Positions 29,601-32,217 of a stretch of 32,217 nucleotides of DNA are shown here, one piece after another; within the stretch, counting starts at the first letter, position 1, and the number at the start of each line of letters is the position of its first letter. The DNA is from Anaeramoeba ignava. Taxonomy: Eukaryota; Metamonada; Anaeramoebidae. The position numbers and the translations under genes were made by a program. Location of the stretch: contig JAPDFW010000138.1 in the NCBI GenBank assembly GCA_028826165.1, positions 90,001-122,217 of the forward strand, given 5' to 3'. The notes beneath the pieces are model-generated. The model was not told where the DNA came from and made no database searches. It saw nothing but the letters and a program-made list of their open reading frames with translations.

Positions 29601-32217
29601 TGTATGTTTGCTTGAATATTCTTAAAATGGATTCAAATTCTGTTATTAAATAAAATATAATTTTTTCCATTTGTTGTTTCAAGTTGTTTTCTTGTGATTC
29701 AATATATGAAATTTCTGCAAATTCTTGAATAAATTGGAAGAATTTTTTAGTTGAGTAAATGACTTGATCAACAAGAAAGCTTTTGATTAATTTGGAAAAT
29801 AAATTTTGAGATTTTGTAATTTTAAAGTTTGGGTTCAAATATTCTTCAATTTCAATTTCACTTTCATTCAAATTTTCATTCTCTTCTTTTTTAAATTCGT
29901 CTATTAAACCAAAAACATTTTGAATTGAAACCATCATTTTTAACTACTGAAATTTCATAAAATTGAACTAATTTATTTCCAATTTCAAATAAATCTTCTG
30001 TTGATTTCTTTGGTTCATTTTCATTTTCAATTGTTTCAATAACAGCCTTATTTTCTGTGTATTTATCTATAAAAGAGAGAAGAGGAATCTTAAATAGAAA
30101 CCAAGTTGTTTCTTTTTGAGAAAGAATATCAACAATTTTCTTTTGAATTTCATCTAAAATAGCCCAATTTTGTTTTGCAAATTCAAAATGCTCATTGAGA
30201 AATAAACCATCAATATTAATTTCCTTTTCTTTTCAGTTGATTTTCATTTTGTTCTAAAAGTAAATCAACAAATTCAGTTGTTTTATCAAGCGAATTTCCT
30301 CTTTCAATCTGTTTGACTTTTGATGAGAATATTTTCATTTCAAAAAGTATTCGATGCAATTCATTAAACAATTTGTTTTGGGTTAAAAGTGATTCTTTTG
30401 TAATTTTCTGGGATGGGAATAAATGAATATGGGAATTGATCTTTTGAATTTTGAGAAGAAATAATTGACGAAGAAAATTGCAATAAATCATTCATTTCAG
30501 ATTGTTTGTCTAATGCCTTCCCAATCTCTTTTCTTTGTGAAGTCATTATATGGAGTAAATGCTCAATGAATCCTCGAGATTTGATAATTTCTGCATTGCT
30601 TAAATCTCTACTTTTTCTTGATTCTGATTTAACCCTTGATATTATAACTTTCAAAACACACTTGAAAAATATTGATTTAATTTTTCTGGGAATATTTCTC
30701 CTGAAGAAACAGGTTTTTCAATGAAAAAATAATTGGATGATTCTTGAAATGCAAAAATTTTGGGGTTTGTTTTCAAATCAATTTGTTGGAGATATTTCAT
30801 CAAATCAGAAAATGCTCTTCTTTTGACTTGTTTGATCTCGCTTCTATTTCTTAATTCTGTTGTTGTATCAATAATTGTTGTTGAAAGTGTATCCAATGTT
30901 GTAATTGCAATTTCAATCATTTTATGTACATCTTTGAGGATTTCTTTGCAATGAGATTTCATTTTTTGATCAATTTTAGAAAGACGTGAGTTTATTGAAC
31001 GTGGTTCTGAAAGTTTAAATATATCCATAATTTTTTGTTCAATTCCTTCTTTTTTAGCAATATCTTCTCGAAGAATAACTACAATTGGTTTAATTTCTTT
31101 TTCAATTTCAATTTCTTTTTCTTTTTCTTTTTCTTTTTCTTTTGGTTTTTCTTCACTTTCAGGATAAACAATTTTAGCTTCAATTTGTTTCAAAATATTA
31201 AGAACAGGCGATTTCAAAATATTTTCAAATTGAATTGACAAAACGATTCAATTTTTATGTATTTGAAGTACTTTATGATGTAATTGAATATATCTTGTTT
31301 CTTCCATTTTAACTTGTACCTAAATCGTTAAGTTGCTTTTGTATGGGTTGTTTGATTTTTCTATATATTCTTCAACGTCTGGTAAGAATTGTAAATAATA
31401 CCAATATAAATTGAGAAGTAAATTTGCTGTTTTCTGTCTTGTTTTTTGGATATAATTTGTTGGATTGTAATCCAATTTGCATTCTGTTTGTATTTGGTTA
31501 TGTATTGATAAGATGATTTCCAATCTTGTTTTGAATTCACCAACATTTGAAGTTTGGATGAATTTTTCTAATTCAAGGAAAACATTTTGTAAAAATTGTT
31601 CATCATCTTGAAATTCATCATTTTCATCATTTTCATCATTTTTATCATTTTCATCATTTTTATCATTTTTATCATTTTCATCATTTTTATCATTTTCATC
31701 ATTTTTATCATTTTTATCATTTTTATCATTTTTATCATTTTTATCATTTTTATCATTTTTATCATTTTTATCATTTTTATCATTTTTATCATTTTTATTT
31801 TCATTTTCAATCCGTTTTGGATTCATTAACCTGAAAAGTGTCAAAAACCATTTCTGTGCTGAAAACTCAAATTCTTTCCTTTTCTTCCAAAAAACAGATG
31901 ACCATGTTTCTAACTCTAATTTTCTCCATCTTGAAATTAATCTGATAATATCAGAAATATGTTCTGAAAGAGAAACATCATTTGATGAATATAATTCCCA
32001 TTCTTCAACAGATTTCATTAATACCTCAAGACCTGTCAAAAATCTCATTAAAGGACTTGAAATGGGAAAATCCAAAATCTTTTCACAAATTTCTTTCATA
32101 CGAAGTAAAGTTGAATGACCTGACCATTTCTCTAATAATTCTTGGATTTTACTCTTGAATTTCTCAAGTGGTTCTTGTATTAAAGTGTTTCTAATATCTT
32201 GGCTCTGTGTAAATATC
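26679..32217 (-). CDS. MDN1: Midasin (MDN1/Rea1), C-terminal part, with frame breaks
   Basis: Midasin is the giant dynein-like AAA+ ATPase that removes Rsa4/WDR12-bound factors from pre-60S ribosomes. This fragment covers the linker end, the acidic domain and the MIDAS domain; the AAA ring lies beyond the right edge. Recognisable blocks, N to C: KWSGHSTLLRMKEICEKIL, FPISSPLMRFLTGLE, SRGFIEHLL, GDGIGNESEETTF with GMSDGQGVHD, then a long Asp/Glu-rich region (about 29400-27850). Next come QELSEQLRLILEPSL, LKGDYRTGKRINMKKVIPYI, WMRRTKPSKRQYQ and a VWA domain with a complete MIDAS set (DNSES, TDVS, VISDGR). The frame changes at nine points: 31356-31360, 31319-31320, 31252-31256, 31233-31234, 30653-30656, 30404-30407, 30225-30233, 29937-29941 and 27421-27425. 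Each needs one base added or removed. Conserved protein continues on both sides, so I treat it as one gene with sequence errors or recent damage. Confidence 0.87.
31612..31797 (-). repeat. 9-bp coding repeat (Asn-Asp-Lys)n in midasin
   Basis: About twenty 9-base units read AAA-AAT-GAT in the coding strand (KND, with some END), inserted between the FRLMNPKRI helix and the EFQDDEQFLQNVF helix of the midasin linker. The insertion keeps frame and is not part of the usual midasin sequence. The uniform units indicate recent expansion. Confidence 0.92.

Noticed and set aside
31242-31256. TGA read as an amino acid (recoded or selenocysteine) in midasin
   Set aside because: TGA serves as the normal stop of the Rab and kinase genes, Trp uses TGG, and the TGA lies between two nearby one-base breaks whose correction removes it.
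1-32217. tRNA, rRNA or transposon genes
   Set aside because: I looked for GC-bearing cloverleaf-like blocks, reverse transcriptase or transposase motifs, and terminal inverted repeats, and saw none.

Overview
The window is very AT-rich, intron-containing, gene-dense nuclear DNA from a unicellular eukaryote. The evidence is GT-AG introns (donors GTAATT, GTAAGT, GTAAAT, GTAGTT), eukaryote-only proteins (midasin, CNOT10, UPF3, Rab, F-box), asparagine/glutamate-rich low-complexity tracts, and an expanded RCC1-BTB family beside a BTB-BACK-TLDc gene. That mix recalls amoeboid protists, with Anaeramoeba my best guess and dictyostelid-like amoebae less likely; this is inference from gene content only. 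TGA, TAA and TGG all behave as in the standard code.

Layout, left to right. 1-1072 is a satellite, followed by the 3' exons of a Rab GTPase (+). 1898-4589 is an ethanolamine kinase (+) with one 1.5-kb satellite-filled intron. 4961-5467 is a short UPF3-like gene (+). 5658-15826 holds five tandem RCC1-BTB genes (+) separated by AAAATT-type repeats; copies 1 and 3 look intact, copies 2 and 5 carry 3' frameshifts, and copy 4 has a displaced start. 16386-18937 is a LIM / coiled-coil / RS-rich protein (+) with a 1.3-kb satellite intron. Next come a kelch propeller gene (19221-20250, -), CNOT10 (20358-22448, +), a four-exon RCC1 / F-box / Arf-like GTPase fusion (22589-25132, -), a BTB-BACK-TLDc gene (25212-26597, +), and the C-terminal third of midasin (26679-32217, -, running off the right edge).

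The most notable object is the RCC1 / F-box / Arf fusion. It is recovered only by joining fragments across three introns and one single-base frame break. The predicted protein of about 704 residues would join a substrate-binding propeller, an SCF adaptor motif and an Arf-like GTPase, conceptually parallel to TRIM23 (RING E3 plus Arf). Its GTPase lacks the usual switch II glutamine and has NKQE in place of NKxD.

Single-base frame breaks recur: kelch, the fusion gene, RCC1-BTB copies 2, 4 and 5, and about nine in midasin. Most lie in short A/T runs and both signs occur, so residual long-read consensus error is the simplest explanation. Two breaks (kelch, fusion) share the same TTT-TGA-A heptamer with +1 re-entry, a known type of slippery site, and deserve a transcript check.

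Functionally, housekeeping RNA and ribosome factors (UPF3, CNOT10, MDN1) are interleaved with likely ubiquitin-ligase adaptors (five RCC1-BTB, BTB-BACK-TLDc, F-box). There is no sign of operon-like organisation. Neighbouring divergent genes share promoters of 79-107 bp.
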